Shown piece after piece: positions 23,255 through 31,831 of a stretch of DNA of 64,000 nt. A program made the translations under genes and the position numbers. How positions within the stretch are numbered: position 1 is the stretch's first letter; each line of letters opens with the position of its first letter. The stretch covers positions 124,001 to 188,000 of the forward strand of contig NZ_JACHLK010000010.1 in NCBI RefSeq assembly GCF_014207955.1, given 5' to 3'. The stretch is from Acidovorax soli (lineage in GTDB: Bacteria > Pseudomonadota > Gammaproteobacteria > Burkholderiales > Burkholderiaceae_C). Below the pieces are notes generated by a model. That model had not been told where the DNA came from, made no database searches, and saw only the letters and a program-made list of their open reading frames with translations.

Positions 23255-24706
23255 ATGAAAACAGTCGTCCGCACCGACGAGCGCATCCTGACCTCCGACA
23301 TCTTCGACCGCGACAGCCGCACCAAGCGGCCCGACCACGGCAGCTGGGCCGAGCCCGGCAAGGACATTCCGGTCTACCACCGCTGTGGCGTGCTGGTGGT
23401 CGGTGGCGGGCCTTCGGGCACCGCGGCGGCCGCTGCGGCTGCACGGGCCGGTGCCGATGTGGCGCTGCTCGAGCGCTACAACCACCTGGGCGGCCTGTCC
23501 ACCGGCGGCCTGGTGATCTGGATCGACCGCATGACCGACTGGGAGGGACAGCTCGTGATCCGCGGCTTTGCCGAGGAGCTGTTCGACCGCCTGCCGGCCG
23601 ACGCCATTGCCGGCCCGGTGCGCGAGGACTGGGGCTCGCAGGACGCGGCCAAGGCCGCGCACTGGTCGCAGCGCACCGCCGCCTACCATGGCGTGGTCAC
23701 CTGGTCGCCCACGGTGGACCCCGAGCGCCTGAAGCTCCTGAGTCAGGAGATCGTGCTGGAGCGCAAGGTCAAGCTCATCTACCACTCGTGGGCCGCCATC
23801 CCCATCGTGCAGGACGGGGTTGTGAAGGGCGTGGTGTTCGAGAGCAAGGAAGGCCGCATGGCCATCATGGCCGACGTGGTGGTCGACGCCACCGGCGACG
23901 GCGACCTGTTCGCCCGGGCCGGTGCGGCCTACGTGAACGACATCGAAGAAGCCGACGTGCACCACTGCATGAACACCTCCTGGCTGTTCGGCGGCGTGGA
24001 CATGAACCGCTGGATCGACTTCAAGGCCGGCCAGCCCGAGGCCTTCTCGGCCTTCATGGCCCAGGGGCGTGCACAGCTCGGCCTGTTCGAGCGGCCTTTC
24101 GTCTCCTGGCGCAACGATGTGGCGCTGTTCATGGGGCCGCGCCAGTCGGGCTATTCGGCGCTGGATGTGGACGACCTCACCGCCGTGGAGGTGCGCTCGC
24201 ACCGTGCCATGGCCGCGCACCTCGACTACTTCCGTGCCCATGCGCCGGGCTTCGAGGATGCCTTCCTGATGCTCAGCGCGCCGCAGATCGGCGTGCGCCA
24301 TGCGCGGCGCCTGACCGGCGTGGGCGCGGTACTGCGCAGCCAGTGGCCCGACGGCGTGGCGCTGTCCGACGAGATCGGCGTCACGCCCGCGGTGTCGCCC
24401 AAGTTCCCGAACATCTCCATCCCTTACGGGGCGCTGGTTCCGCAGCAGCTCGACGGCCTGCTGGCCTGTGGGCGCCACATCTCGTGCGACCGCAACTCGC
24501 ACGGCTTCATGCGCGAGATTCCGCAGTGCTGGATCACCGGCCAGGCGGCCGGCGTGGCGGCGGCCCTGGCCTCGCAAGGCGGAATCCAGCCGCGGGCGGT
24601 GGACGTGGCGGCGCTGCAGGCTGCGCTGCTGGCGCAGGGCGTGTACCTGCGCCCGGGTGCCGGGCAGGGCGCCCAGGTGCCCGTGGCGGCCGAAGCCAGT
24701 GCATGA
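23255..24706 (+). CDS. FAD-dependent oxidoreductase (FAD_oxidored/PF12831-like)
   Basis: The 483-residue flavoprotein has an ADP-binding Rossmann motif GGGPSG (residues 50-55) and a glutamate about 20 residues later (ALLERYNHLGG). The second conserved FAD motif is DVVVDATGDGDLFARAGA, and a C-terminal block reads CGRHISCDRNSHGFMREIPQCWITGQAAGVAAALA. This combination is typical of the FAD_oxidored family (PF12831), which dehydrogenates hydroxy acids or other small molecules and is often found in catabolic operons. There is no signal peptide, so it is cytoplasmic. It is the first gene of the IclR/AcnX operon. The substrate is not deducible. Confidence 0.85.
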   Translation: MKTVVRTDERILTSDIFDRDSRTKRPDHGSWAEPGKDIPVYHRCGVLVVGGGPSGTAAAAAAARAGADVALLERYNHLGGLSTGGLVIWIDRMTDWEGQLVIRGFAEELFDRLPADAIAGPVREDWGSQDAAKAAHWSQRTAAYHGVVTWSPTVDPERLKLLSQEIVLERKVKLIYHSWAAIPIVQDGVVKGVVFESKEGRMAIMADVVVDATGDGDLFARAGAAYVNDIEEADVHHCMNTSWLFGGVDMNRWIDFKAGQPEAFSAFMAQGRAQLGLFERPFVSWRNDVALFMGPRQSGYSALDVDDLTAVEVRSHRAMAAHLDYFRAHAPGFEDAFLMLSAPQIGVRHARRLTGVGAVLRSQWPDGVALSDEIGVTPAVSPKFPNISIPYGALVPQQLDGLLACGRHISCDRNSHGFMREIPQCWITGQAAGVAAALASQGGIQPRAVDVAALQAALLAQGVYLRPGAGQGAQVPVAAEASA

Positions 24707-24782
24707 GTGATTTGCCGTGCACCTGACCGATTCTCCTTCGCCAGCCTCTACAGTGCAGAGTCTTGCAAAGGGTTCTTCCACC

Positions 24783-25625
24783 ATGTCCACTGACAAAAAC
24801 GACGCCTCCCTGTCCGCCGCCGAATCCGCCGACGCGCGCGGCGACCGCTCCGATACCGTGAGCGCGCTGGAGCGCGGCATCTCGGTGCTGCGCTGCTTCA
24901 GCGAGGACCGCCCGGTGCTCGGCCATGCCGACATCGCGCGCATGACCGGCATCCCGCGGCCCACGGTGAACCGGCTGGTCGCCACGCTGCTCTCGCTGGG
25001 CATGCTCAAGGCCGCGCAGGCGGCCGACCGCTTCATGCTCGGGCCGGGCGTGGTGTCGCTGTCGCGCGTGTTCCTGGGCAGCCTCGATGTGCGCGCCGCA
25101 GCGCGCCCCAGCATGCAGGCCATGGCCGAGGAGGTGGGTGCCTCGGTCTACCTGGCGATACGCGACGGCATGGAGATGGTGCTGATCGAGGCCTGCCGGC
25201 CGCGTTCGTCGATGCTGTCGGCGCGGCTGGACGTGGGCTCGCGCGCGCCGCTGGCCAACTCGGCCCTGGGCCGCGCCTACCTGTCGGCCCTGCCCGAGGC
25301 GCAGCGCAACCAACTGATCGACTCCATGCGCCTGCTGCGCGGCCCCGAATGGGACAGCATCGCCCCCGGCATGAACCGCGCCATCGGCGAGGCCCGGCGC
25401 CTGGGCTACTGCCTGTCGCTCGGCGAATTCCACCGCGAGATCAATTCGGTGTCGGTGCCCCTGATCGGGCCCGATGGCGAGGTGATGGCGCTCAACGGCG
25501 GCGGGGCGGGCTTCGTCTTCACCGAAGAGCGCCTGCGCAGCGAACTGGCGCCGCGCCTGCACGACATCGCGCTCTCCATTGCGCGCGACATCGGCGGCCA
25601 TGTGCCGACCCCTTTGCCGGGATAG
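24783..25625 (+). CDS. IclR-family transcriptional regulator
   Basis: The 280-residue protein has an N-terminal winged HTH (about residues 22-85: SALERGISVLRCFSEDRPVLGHADIARMTGIPRPTVNRLVATL, read in parts). It also has a C-terminal IclR effector domain (about 100-275: SVYLAIRDGMEMVLIEACR, GSRAPLANSALGRAYLSALP, GYCLSLGEFHREINSVSVPL). The ATG at 24783 is preceded by AAAGGG. It is encoded inside the operon it probably controls, 76 bp after the oxidoreductase gene and 41 bp before acnX. The expected operators are the palindromes at 23162-23203. Confidence 0.93.
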   Translation: MSTDKNDASLSAAESADARGDRSDTVSALERGISVLRCFSEDRPVLGHADIARMTGIPRPTVNRLVATLLSLGMLKAAQAADRFMLGPGVVSLSRVFLGSLDVRAAARPSMQAMAEEVGASVYLAIRDGMEMVLIEACRPRSSMLSARLDVGSRAPLANSALGRAYLSALPEAQRNQLIDSMRLLRGPEWDSIAPGMNRAIGEARRLGYCLSLGEFHREINSVSVPLIGPDGEVMALNGGGAGFVFTEERLRSELAPRLHDIALSIARDIGGHVPTPLPG

Positions 25626-25666
25626 CCCCGGCCGAACCCCACGAAAAAGAACGGAGACAACAGGCC

Positions 25667-26962
25667 ATGTACCTGAGCGATGAAGAACAAGCCATGCTGG
25701 ACGGCCGCGACGGGCCGGCCCTGCAGAAGGCGATGGACCTGCTGGTGCGCTACGGCGAGGCCCTGGGCGCCGAGCGCCTGGTGGAGACGCGCAACGTCTG
25801 CGCCAGCATCACCTCGACCACGCCCTTCCAGCGCGATTTCGCGCTGGCCAAGGGCGGCGGCATGGACGCGGTGTTCTCCGAATTCAGCCTGGACAGCCAG
25901 GAGACCGTGCAGATCCCCAAATTCAAGGTCTTCACCAGCCACCTGCAGCTGGGCTTTGACCCCGGCCAGCCCGAGCGCATGGGCGTGAGCGAGGCGGTCG
26001 TGAACTTCTACCACGAGAGCGAGCGCCACGCGGCCGGCCTGGGCGCGCAGATCATGAACACCTGCACGCCCTACCAGGTGGGCAACATCCCCACGCGCGG
26101 CGAGCACTGCGCGTGGATGGAGTCGTCGGCCGTGGTGTACTGCAACTCGGTGCTGGGCGCGCGTACCAACACCGAAGGCCGCGAGAGCACCGGCGCCGCC
26201 ATGCTCACGGGCCGCATTCCCTACTGGGGCTACCACCTGGACGAGAACCGCCATGCCACGCATGTGGTGGAGCTCGATGTCGAGGTGGAATCGGTGCAGG
26301 ACTGGGGCCTGCTCGGCTACTTCATGGGCGAGCATGTGCAGGAGCGTGTGCCCGTGGTGCACCGCAAGGGCGGCATTGGCCGCGTGCCCAACCTGCCGCG
26401 GCTCAAGCACTTCGGCGCGGCGGCTTCGTCTTCGGGCGGGGTGGAGATGTACCACATCGTCGGCGTCACGCCCGAGGCGCTGACGCTGGAGCAGGCCCTG
26501 GGCGGGCGCAAGCCGGTGCAGGTGCTGCGCTACGGCGCGGCCGAGCGCCGCGCTACCTACGAAAAGATCAACGCCACCGGCAAGAACGCCGAGATCCAGT
26601 ACGTGATGCTGGGCTGCCCGCACTACACCATCGAGCAGATCTGGGAGGCGGCCCAGCTCATCGAGGGCCGCAAGGTGCACCCCGATTGCGAACTGTGGAT
26701 ATTCACGCCGCGCGCCATCAAGTCGCTGGCCGACCGCAATGGGTATACGAAGATCATCGAAGACGCGGGCGGCATCCTCATGACCGACAGCTGCTCGGCC
26801 ATGAGCCGCGCCGTGCCCAAGGGCACGAAGACCGTGGCACTCGACTCGGCCAAGCAGGCGCATTACCTGCCCGCCATCCTTGGCGTGCAGGCCTGGTTCG
26901 GCAGCACGGCCGAATGCATCGATGCGGCCTGCACCGGCCGCTGGAACGGGGGCCAGGCATGA
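25667..26962 (+). CDS. Aconitase X large (catalytic) subunit
   Basis: The 431-residue protein is the Fe-S catalytic part of aconitase X (AcnX, DUF521/PF04412). Known members dehydrate cis-3-hydroxy-L-proline (bacteria) or mevalonate 5-phosphate (archaea). Family motifs are NTCTPYQVGNIPTRGEH, SVLGARTN, LGCPHYTIEQIWE and the C-terminal TDSCSAMSRA...KTVALDSAKQAHYLP. Cys133, Cys317 and Cys376 are the likely cluster ligands. It lacks the swivel domain, which is the next gene and overlaps it by 4 bp (ATGA). It is therefore the two-subunit form. The substrate here is unknown; no proline racemase or pyrroline reductase gene is adjacent. Confidence 0.9.
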   Translation: MYLSDEEQAMLDGRDGPALQKAMDLLVRYGEALGAERLVETRNVCASITSTTPFQRDFALAKGGGMDAVFSEFSLDSQETVQIPKFKVFTSHLQLGFDPGQPERMGVSEAVVNFYHESERHAAGLGAQIMNTCTPYQVGNIPTRGEHCAWMESSAVVYCNSVLGARTNTEGRESTGAAMLTGRIPYWGYHLDENRHATHVVELDVEVESVQDWGLLGYFMGEHVQERVPVVHRKGGIGRVPNLPRLKHFGAAASSSGGVEMYHIVGVTPEALTLEQALGGRKPVQVLRYGAAERRATYEKINATGKNAEIQYVMLGCPHYTIEQIWEAAQLIEGRKVHPDCELWIFTPRAIKSLADRNGYTKIIEDAGGILMTDSCSAMSRAVPKGTKTVALDSAKQAHYLPAILGVQAWFGSTAECIDAACTGRWNGGQA

Positions 26963-27420
26963 GCGGCAGCACCATCGTGATCGAACGCGCCCTGGTGATC
27001 CGCGGCCGCAAGGTGGTGGGCGGCGTGGCTGAGGGCGAGGCCCTGGTCACGCGCGACCGCATCTCGGGCTGGGGCGGCATCGACCCGCGCACCGGCACCG
27101 TCGTTGAAACCCGGCATGCATTGCGCGGCCAGAGCTTTGCCGGCAAGGTGCTGGTGTTCCCCGGCGCCAAGGGCTCGTCGGGCTGGTCGGCCATGTTCCA
27201 CATGACGCGGCTCATGAACGTGGCGCCGGCAGCCTTTCTGTTCAACGAGATGACGACCAAGATGGCGCTGGGCGCCGTGGTCACGCACGCGCCGGCCATG
27301 ACCGACTTCGACCGCGACCCGCTGGCCTGCATAGCAACCGGCGACTGGGTGCGTGTGGACGCCGATCGCGGCGTGGTCGAGATCACCAAGAAGAACCCCA
27401 CCACCGGAGACCGCCCATGA
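26959..27420 (+). CDS. Aconitase X swivel (small) subunit
   Basis: This 153-residue protein corresponds to the AcnX swivel domain (PF01989) that closes over the active site. It has GKVLVFPGAKGSSGWSAM, the conserved Ser-containing loop, then VAPAAFLFNEMTTKMALGAVV and a C-terminal beta strand. It overlaps the large subunit gene by ATGA at 26959-26962. It is overlapped in turn by the IlvD-like gene at 27417-27420, so three genes are translationally coupled. Confidence 0.88.
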   Translation: MSGSTIVIERALVIRGRKVVGGVAEGEALVTRDRISGWGGIDPRTGTVVETRHALRGQSFAGKVLVFPGAKGSSGWSAMFHMTRLMNVAPAAFLFNEMTTKMALGAVVTHAPAMTDFDRDPLACIATGDWVRVDADRGVVEITKKNPTTGDRP

Positions 27421-29117
27421 CCCGCCCCCTGCGCAGCAATTTCCCGCGCGGCTCCTACCTCTGGTCGGTGCGCAATGCGCATTGGCGCGCCCTCGGCATC
27501 CCCGAGGAGGACTGCGAAAAGCCCAAGATCGCCATCGTCAACAGCTCCTCGGAACTGGCCGCCTGCTTCAGTCACCTGGACCAGGTGGCGGCCGAGATCA
27601 AGACCGCCATCCGCGCCGCGGGCGGCGTGCCCTTCGAGATCCGCACGGCCGCGCCCAGCGATTTCATCACCGGCGCAGGGGCGCGCGGCGCCTACATGCT
27701 GGGGGCGCGTGACCTGGTGACCAACGACATCGAGGTCGCGGTCGAAGGCGCGCAGCTCGACGGCATGGTCTGCCTCACGTCCTGCGACAAGACCGTGCCG
27801 GGCCAGCTCATGGCGGCGGCGCGCCTGAACATACCGACGCTGCTCGTGCCCTGCGGCTACCAGCCCAGTGGCGAGTACCGCGGCCAGCACATGGACATCG
27901 AGGAAGTGTTCATCGGCGCCATGCATGCCGTGACCGGCCACTTGCCGGTGGAGGAACTGGTGGGCATGAGCCGCGAGGCCATCCGTGGGCCGGGCGTGTG
28001 CTCGGGCCTGGGCACGGCCAACTCCATGCACATCGTGTGCGAGGCGCTGGGCCTGGCCTTGCCCGGCAGCGCGCCGGTGGCCGCGCTGAGCACCAAGATG
28101 ATGGCCGACGTGCGCGCGGCCGGGGCACGCATCGTGCAGATGGTGCTCGATGACTTGAAGCCGCGCGACATCCTCACCCCCGGCGCCTTTGCCAACGCGG
28201 TGCGCGCAGTGCTGTCCATCGGCGGCTCGCTCAATACCGCCAAGCACTTGCAGGCCGTGGCGACCGAGGGCGAGACCGGGGTCGACGTCTACGGCCTGTT
28301 CGAAAGCCTGGGCCCGACGACCCCGGTGCTCGCGGGCGTGCGGCCCATCGGCCAGCATTCCATCGAGGCCTTCGAGGCCGCGGGCGGTTGCCGTGCGCTC
28401 ATGAAGCAGCTCGCGCCGCTGCTTGACACCGGCGCGCTCACCGTGACGGGTGCCACCGTGGCCGACAACCTGCGCGATGCCGAAGTGGCGGATGCCGAGG
28501 TGATCCGCCCCATCGGCAAGCCCGTGGCGCCGCTGCCGGCCATCGTGCTGCTGCGCGGCAATCTGGCGCCCGAGTCGGGCCTGATCAAGACCGGCATCGT
28601 GGAGCGCAAGGTGCGCCGCTTCACCGGCCCGGCCGTGTGCTTCTGGACGTCGGATGCGGCCATAGCCGCACTCAAGGCCGGCAGCATTGTGCCCGGCCAG
28701 GTGGTGGTGATGCGCGGTGCCGGCGCCTGCGGTGGCCCGGCCATGGGCGGCGGTGCCTCGCGCGTGGTCTTTGCGGTCGATGGCGCAGGCCTGGGCGACC
28801 AGGTCGCGATCCTGACCGACGGCCACCTCTCGGGCCTGGTCTGCAAGGGCCTGGTCGTTGCCGAGGTCTCGCCCGAGGCGGCGCTGGGCGGGCCGCTCGG
28901 ACTGGTGCGCGATGGCGACGTGATCACCATCGACCTCGATGCGCGGCGCCTCGATATCGCGCTGACCGATGCCGAACTGCAGGCGCGCCGCGCCGACTGG
29001 CAGGCGCCAGCGCCGGCCTTCGATACCGGCTGGCTGCAGCAGTACCGGCGCAACGTGAGCCCGCTGTCCAAGGGCGCAGTGCTGGTGCGCACCGAACGCA
29101 CCGAGCTGTCCGGCTAA
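27417..29117 (+). CDS. IlvD/Edd-family Fe-S dehydratase
   Basis: The 566-residue protein belongs to the dihydroxy-acid dehydratase / 6-phosphogluconate dehydratase / sugar-acid dehydratase family. The three cluster cysteines are present: Cys50 (ELAACFSHLD), Cys123 (TSCDKTVPGQ) and Cys195 (GPGVCSGLGTANSM). The C-terminal part has VVMRGAGACGGPAMGGG and ILTDGHLSGLVCKG. The first motif differs from biosynthetic IlvD (NSWNEITPC), which with the context points to a catabolic enzyme acting on a hydroxy acid. It is coupled to the AcnX swivel gene by ATGA. The exact substrate is unknown. Confidence 0.9.
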   Translation: MTRPLRSNFPRGSYLWSVRNAHWRALGIPEEDCEKPKIAIVNSSSELAACFSHLDQVAAEIKTAIRAAGGVPFEIRTAAPSDFITGAGARGAYMLGARDLVTNDIEVAVEGAQLDGMVCLTSCDKTVPGQLMAAARLNIPTLLVPCGYQPSGEYRGQHMDIEEVFIGAMHAVTGHLPVEELVGMSREAIRGPGVCSGLGTANSMHIVCEALGLALPGSAPVAALSTKMMADVRAAGARIVQMVLDDLKPRDILTPGAFANAVRAVLSIGGSLNTAKHLQAVATEGETGVDVYGLFESLGPTTPVLAGVRPIGQHSIEAFEAAGGCRALMKQLAPLLDTGALTVTGATVADNLRDAEVADAEVIRPIGKPVAPLPAIVLLRGNLAPESGLIKTGIVERKVRRFTGPAVCFWTSDAAIAALKAGSIVPGQVVVMRGAGACGGPAMGGGASRVVFAVDGAGLGDQVAILTDGHLSGLVCKGLVVAEVSPEAALGGPLGLVRDGDVITIDLDARRLDIALTDAELQARRADWQAPAPAFDTGWLQQYRRNVSPLSKGAVLVRTERTELSG

Positions 29118-29244
29118 GCCCCTTTCCCCCGGCCTTCGCCAACCGGTGCGGACCTGTGTCCGCCCCCGGTGGCGCAGCCATGCGCGATTTTCGAGTGAGC
29201 GAGTTGTTCAACCCAGAGAAGAAAGAAGCAGGAGACAAAGCACC

Positions 29245-30375
29245 ATGAAGACAAAGCAACTGTGGATCTGTTCGGCCATTGCACTGGCCTCAAGCGCGGC
29301 GCACGCGCAATCGAGCGTCACCCTGTTCGGTGTGGTGGACCTGGGCGTCCAGTACACCAAGGGCGCGGGCGCCGGCTCGGTCAGGGCACTGTCCAATGGC
29401 GGCCTCTCGACCAGCCGCATCGGCTTTCGCGGCACCGAGGACCTGGGCGGCGGCCTGCGCGCGGGCTTCTGGCTCGAAGGCAGCCTGAACCCCGACAGCG
29501 GCACCGGCCGCGCGACCAACACCAACAACCAGCCCACGGGCGCGACCACGGCGGGGGGGCTTACCTTCGACCGCATGTCCTACGTGAGCCTGTCGCACGA
29601 CAGCTGGGGCGAGGTTCGCCTGGGCCATGACTTCATTCCCACGCACTACAACAGCATCTATTTCGACCCGTTCAACGCCAACGGCGTGGCGCGGGCCGGC
29701 AACCTCACGTTTGCGGGTGTGGGAACCGGGCCCTTGCCCACGGCCATCACGGGCAGCAACACGGTGAGCTACTGGCTGCCGGGCAAGCTCGGCGGTGTCT
29801 ACGGCATGGCCATGGCGGGCACCGGCGAGAACGATTCCAGCGTGGCGAACAGCGACGACGGCAACTTTGCCGGGGCGCGCCTGGGCTATGCCTCGGGCCC
29901 CTTTGACATCGCGGCGGCCGTTACGCGCTCGCAGTTCAGCAGCACGGCCGCCATCGGCAACTACACGCATGCCAACATCGGCGGCACCTGGGATGCGGGC
30001 TTTGCCAAGTTCTTTGCGCTCTACAACCGGGTCACGGTCAAGCTTGCGGCCGGCACGGTGCGCAAGAACACGGCCGAGATCGGCGCGCACATCCCGGCCG
30101 GTGAGGTGGGCCGCATCCGGCTGAGCTATGCCGTTCTGGACGACCGCAGCGACAGCGGCCTGCGCACTGCGGGTGGTCTGGCGCGCAGCGGCGACGACGC
30201 GCGCCAGCTCGGCGCCGGCTACGTGCACAACCTGTCCAAGCGCACGGCGCTCTACGGCACCTATGCCCGGATTTCGAACAAGGGCGAGGCGCGCTACGTG
30301 GTCAGCGGCGGCGCCGCACCGGCCAGCGGGCGCAGCTCGTCGGGCTGGGAATTCGGCGTGCGCCACCTCTTCTGA
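29245..30375 (+). CDS. Gram-negative general porin (Burkholderiales OmpC-like)
   Basis: The 376-residue outer-membrane beta-barrel precursor has signal peptide LWICSAIALASSAAHAQ, then SSVTLFGVVDLGVQYTKG. It shows the GGLSTSRIGFRGTEDLGGGLRAGF block and the C-terminal FGVRHLF with the terminal Phe needed for barrel assembly. GGAGA precedes the ATG at 29245. It follows the IlvD-like gene by 127 bp and precedes a Bug gene by 15 bp, so it probably admits the operon's substrate through the outer membrane. Confidence 0.93.
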   Translation: MKTKQLWICSAIALASSAAHAQSSVTLFGVVDLGVQYTKGAGAGSVRALSNGGLSTSRIGFRGTEDLGGGLRAGFWLEGSLNPDSGTGRATNTNNQPTGATTAGGLTFDRMSYVSLSHDSWGEVRLGHDFIPTHYNSIYFDPFNANGVARAGNLTFAGVGTGPLPTAITGSNTVSYWLPGKLGGVYGMAMAGTGENDSSVANSDDGNFAGARLGYASGPFDIAAAVTRSQFSSTAAIGNYTHANIGGTWDAGFAKFFALYNRVTVKLAAGTVRKNTAEIGAHIPAGEVGRIRLSYAVLDDRSDSGLRTAGGLARSGDDARQLGAGYVHNLSKRTALYGTYARISNKGEARYVVSGGAAPASGRSSSGWEFGVRHLF

Positions 30376-30390
30376 GAAAGGGGGCGGCAC

Positions 30391-31353
30391 ATGCAACGCA
30401 GACAGCTCATCACCCTGGCGGCCGGCGCAGCGCTGCCGGCGGCGCAGGCCTTCGGGGCCGAGCCATTTCCGGACAAGCCCTTGCGCATGATCGTGGGCTT
30501 TGCGGCCGGCGGTGGGGCGGATTCGCTCACGCGCATCATCGCCGAAGGCCTGTCCAAGCAGCTGGGCCAGCAGGTGATCGTGGAGAACCGCCCCGGCGCC
30601 GATGGCGTGCTGGCGGCCCAGGCCGTGTCGTCCGCCAAGGCGGACGGCTACACCCTGCTCATGGGCACCAACACCGCCATGGTGGCCGCGCCCACGCTGC
30701 GGCCCACGCCGCCGTACGACCCGTTCAAGGCCTTCACGCCCATCAGCTCGGCCGGCCAGTTCTCGATGTTCCTGGTGGTGCCCTCCAGCCTGCCGGCCAA
30801 AAGCGTGAGTGAGCTGCTGGCCCTGGTCGCGGCCAAGCCCGGCGCCTACAACTCGGCATCGAGCAACAGCGCCTCGGAACTGGCCATGCTGCAGCTGCTG
30901 GGCGAGCAGCGCAAGGTGGTCAACGCGCGCTACAAGGGCGACATGCAGGCCATGACCGACCTGTTGGGCGGGCAGATCCACATGATGTTCACCACCGGCA
31001 CGCTGGCGCCGGGCTTTGTGAAGGAGGGGCGCATCCGCGCACTGGCTACGCTGCTGCCCCAGCGCAGCGGCCTGCTGCCCGAAGTGCCCACGGGCACCGA
31101 GCTCGGGCTGGGCTCGCTCACCATCACGCCCTGGGCCGGTTTCTTCGGGCCGCCGGGGCTGCCGCAGACCATCACCGACAAGCTGTCGCGCGAGCTGCAG
31201 AACACCTTGAAGCGGCCCGAGGTGCACGCACAACTGGTGCAGCAGGGCTTCGAGGGCTATGGCATGAACCCTGCAAAGTTCGCCGAGTTCTTTCGCACGC
31301 AGTACGACGCCTTCGGCGCCACGGTCCGCCAGCACAACGTGAAGTTCGAGTAG
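30391..31353 (+). CDS. Bug/TctC-family periplasmic binding protein
   Basis: The 320-residue receptor has a short signal (LITLAAGAALPAAQAFGA). Bug motifs are PLRMIVGFAAGGGADSLTR, VIVENRPGADG, DGYTLLMGTN, YDPFKAFTPI, ARYKGDMQAMTDLLGG and LPEVPTGTELG. It is the last gene of the porin-containing operon. This makes three binding proteins linked to one catabolic cluster. Confidence 0.93.
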   Translation: MQRRQLITLAAGAALPAAQAFGAEPFPDKPLRMIVGFAAGGGADSLTRIIAEGLSKQLGQQVIVENRPGADGVLAAQAVSSAKADGYTLLMGTNTAMVAAPTLRPTPPYDPFKAFTPISSAGQFSMFLVVPSSLPAKSVSELLALVAAKPGAYNSASSNSASELAMLQLLGEQRKVVNARYKGDMQAMTDLLGGQIHMMFTTGTLAPGFVKEGRIRALATLLPQRSGLLPEVPTGTELGLGSLTITPWAGFFGPPGLPQTITDKLSRELQNTLKRPEVHAQLVQQGFEGYGMNPAKFAEFFRTQYDAFGATVRQHNVKFE

Positions 31354-31393
31354 CCGCGCTGCATGGCGGCAAGCAGGGGCGGTGGTCGCCGAA

Positions 31394-31789
31394 TCAGGTG
31401 ATGCTCATCGCCAGCGGCGTGGTCTGGAATGCGATCTGCCGCCAGGGGCCCTGGGCGCCGTCCTGAGTCCACACCTGCAGCACGCGCGAATCGATGCGCA
31501 CGGTGCCGCTGCCGTCCTTGCGCACGGCCACCAGCATCTGGCGGCCGGTCATCACCGCGCTGTGGCCCAGCACCTGCACCTTGAGATCGGAGCGGTCGAT
31601 CTGCTGGTAGTCCACATGCGTGCCCCCGGATCGGAAATAGCTGTCGTAGTCATCGGTCTGGCCCTTGGCGTGCACATGGGTCAGGCCAGGATGCAGGATT
31701 TCGCGCAGCCGCGCATAGTCGGCGCGCTTCATGGCGTCGCAGCGCTGGGTTTCCAGGTCCAGCAGCAGGGATTCGGTGTCGGTGGTCAT
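31394..31789 (-). CDS. SnoaL/NTF2-like (DUF4440) small protein
   Basis: The 131-residue protein has the alpha+beta cone pattern of DUF4440/SnoaL proteins: LETQRCDAMKRADYARLREIL, LTHVHAKGQTDDYDSYF and a C-terminal W.QDG...WRQIAFQTTPL. Members include isomerases, lyases and small binding proteins. It lies 42 bp after the Bug gene and is the third gene of the monooxygenase-Bug-SnoaL group on the minus strand. It may act on a ring-hydroxylation product. Confidence 0.8.
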   Translation of the reverse strand: MTTDTESLLLDLETQRCDAMKRADYARLREILHPGLTHVHAKGQTDDYDSYFRSGGTHVDYQQIDRSDLKVQVLGHSAVMTGRQMLVAVRKDGSGTVRIDSRVLQVWTQDGAQGPWRQIAFQTTPLAMSIT

Positions 31790-31831
31790 GGTCGTCGGGT
31801 GTGAAGGGGAAGAGAGGATGGATGCGCCGGG

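Noticed and set aside
30391..31353. Reading the Bug proteins as phosphate- or sugar-binding ABC receptors
   Set aside because: The G.(A/T)(A/P)GG..D, V(V/I)(V/E)N(R/K).GA and VPYKGG-type motifs are those of TctC/Bug, and no ABC ATPase or permease is nearby.
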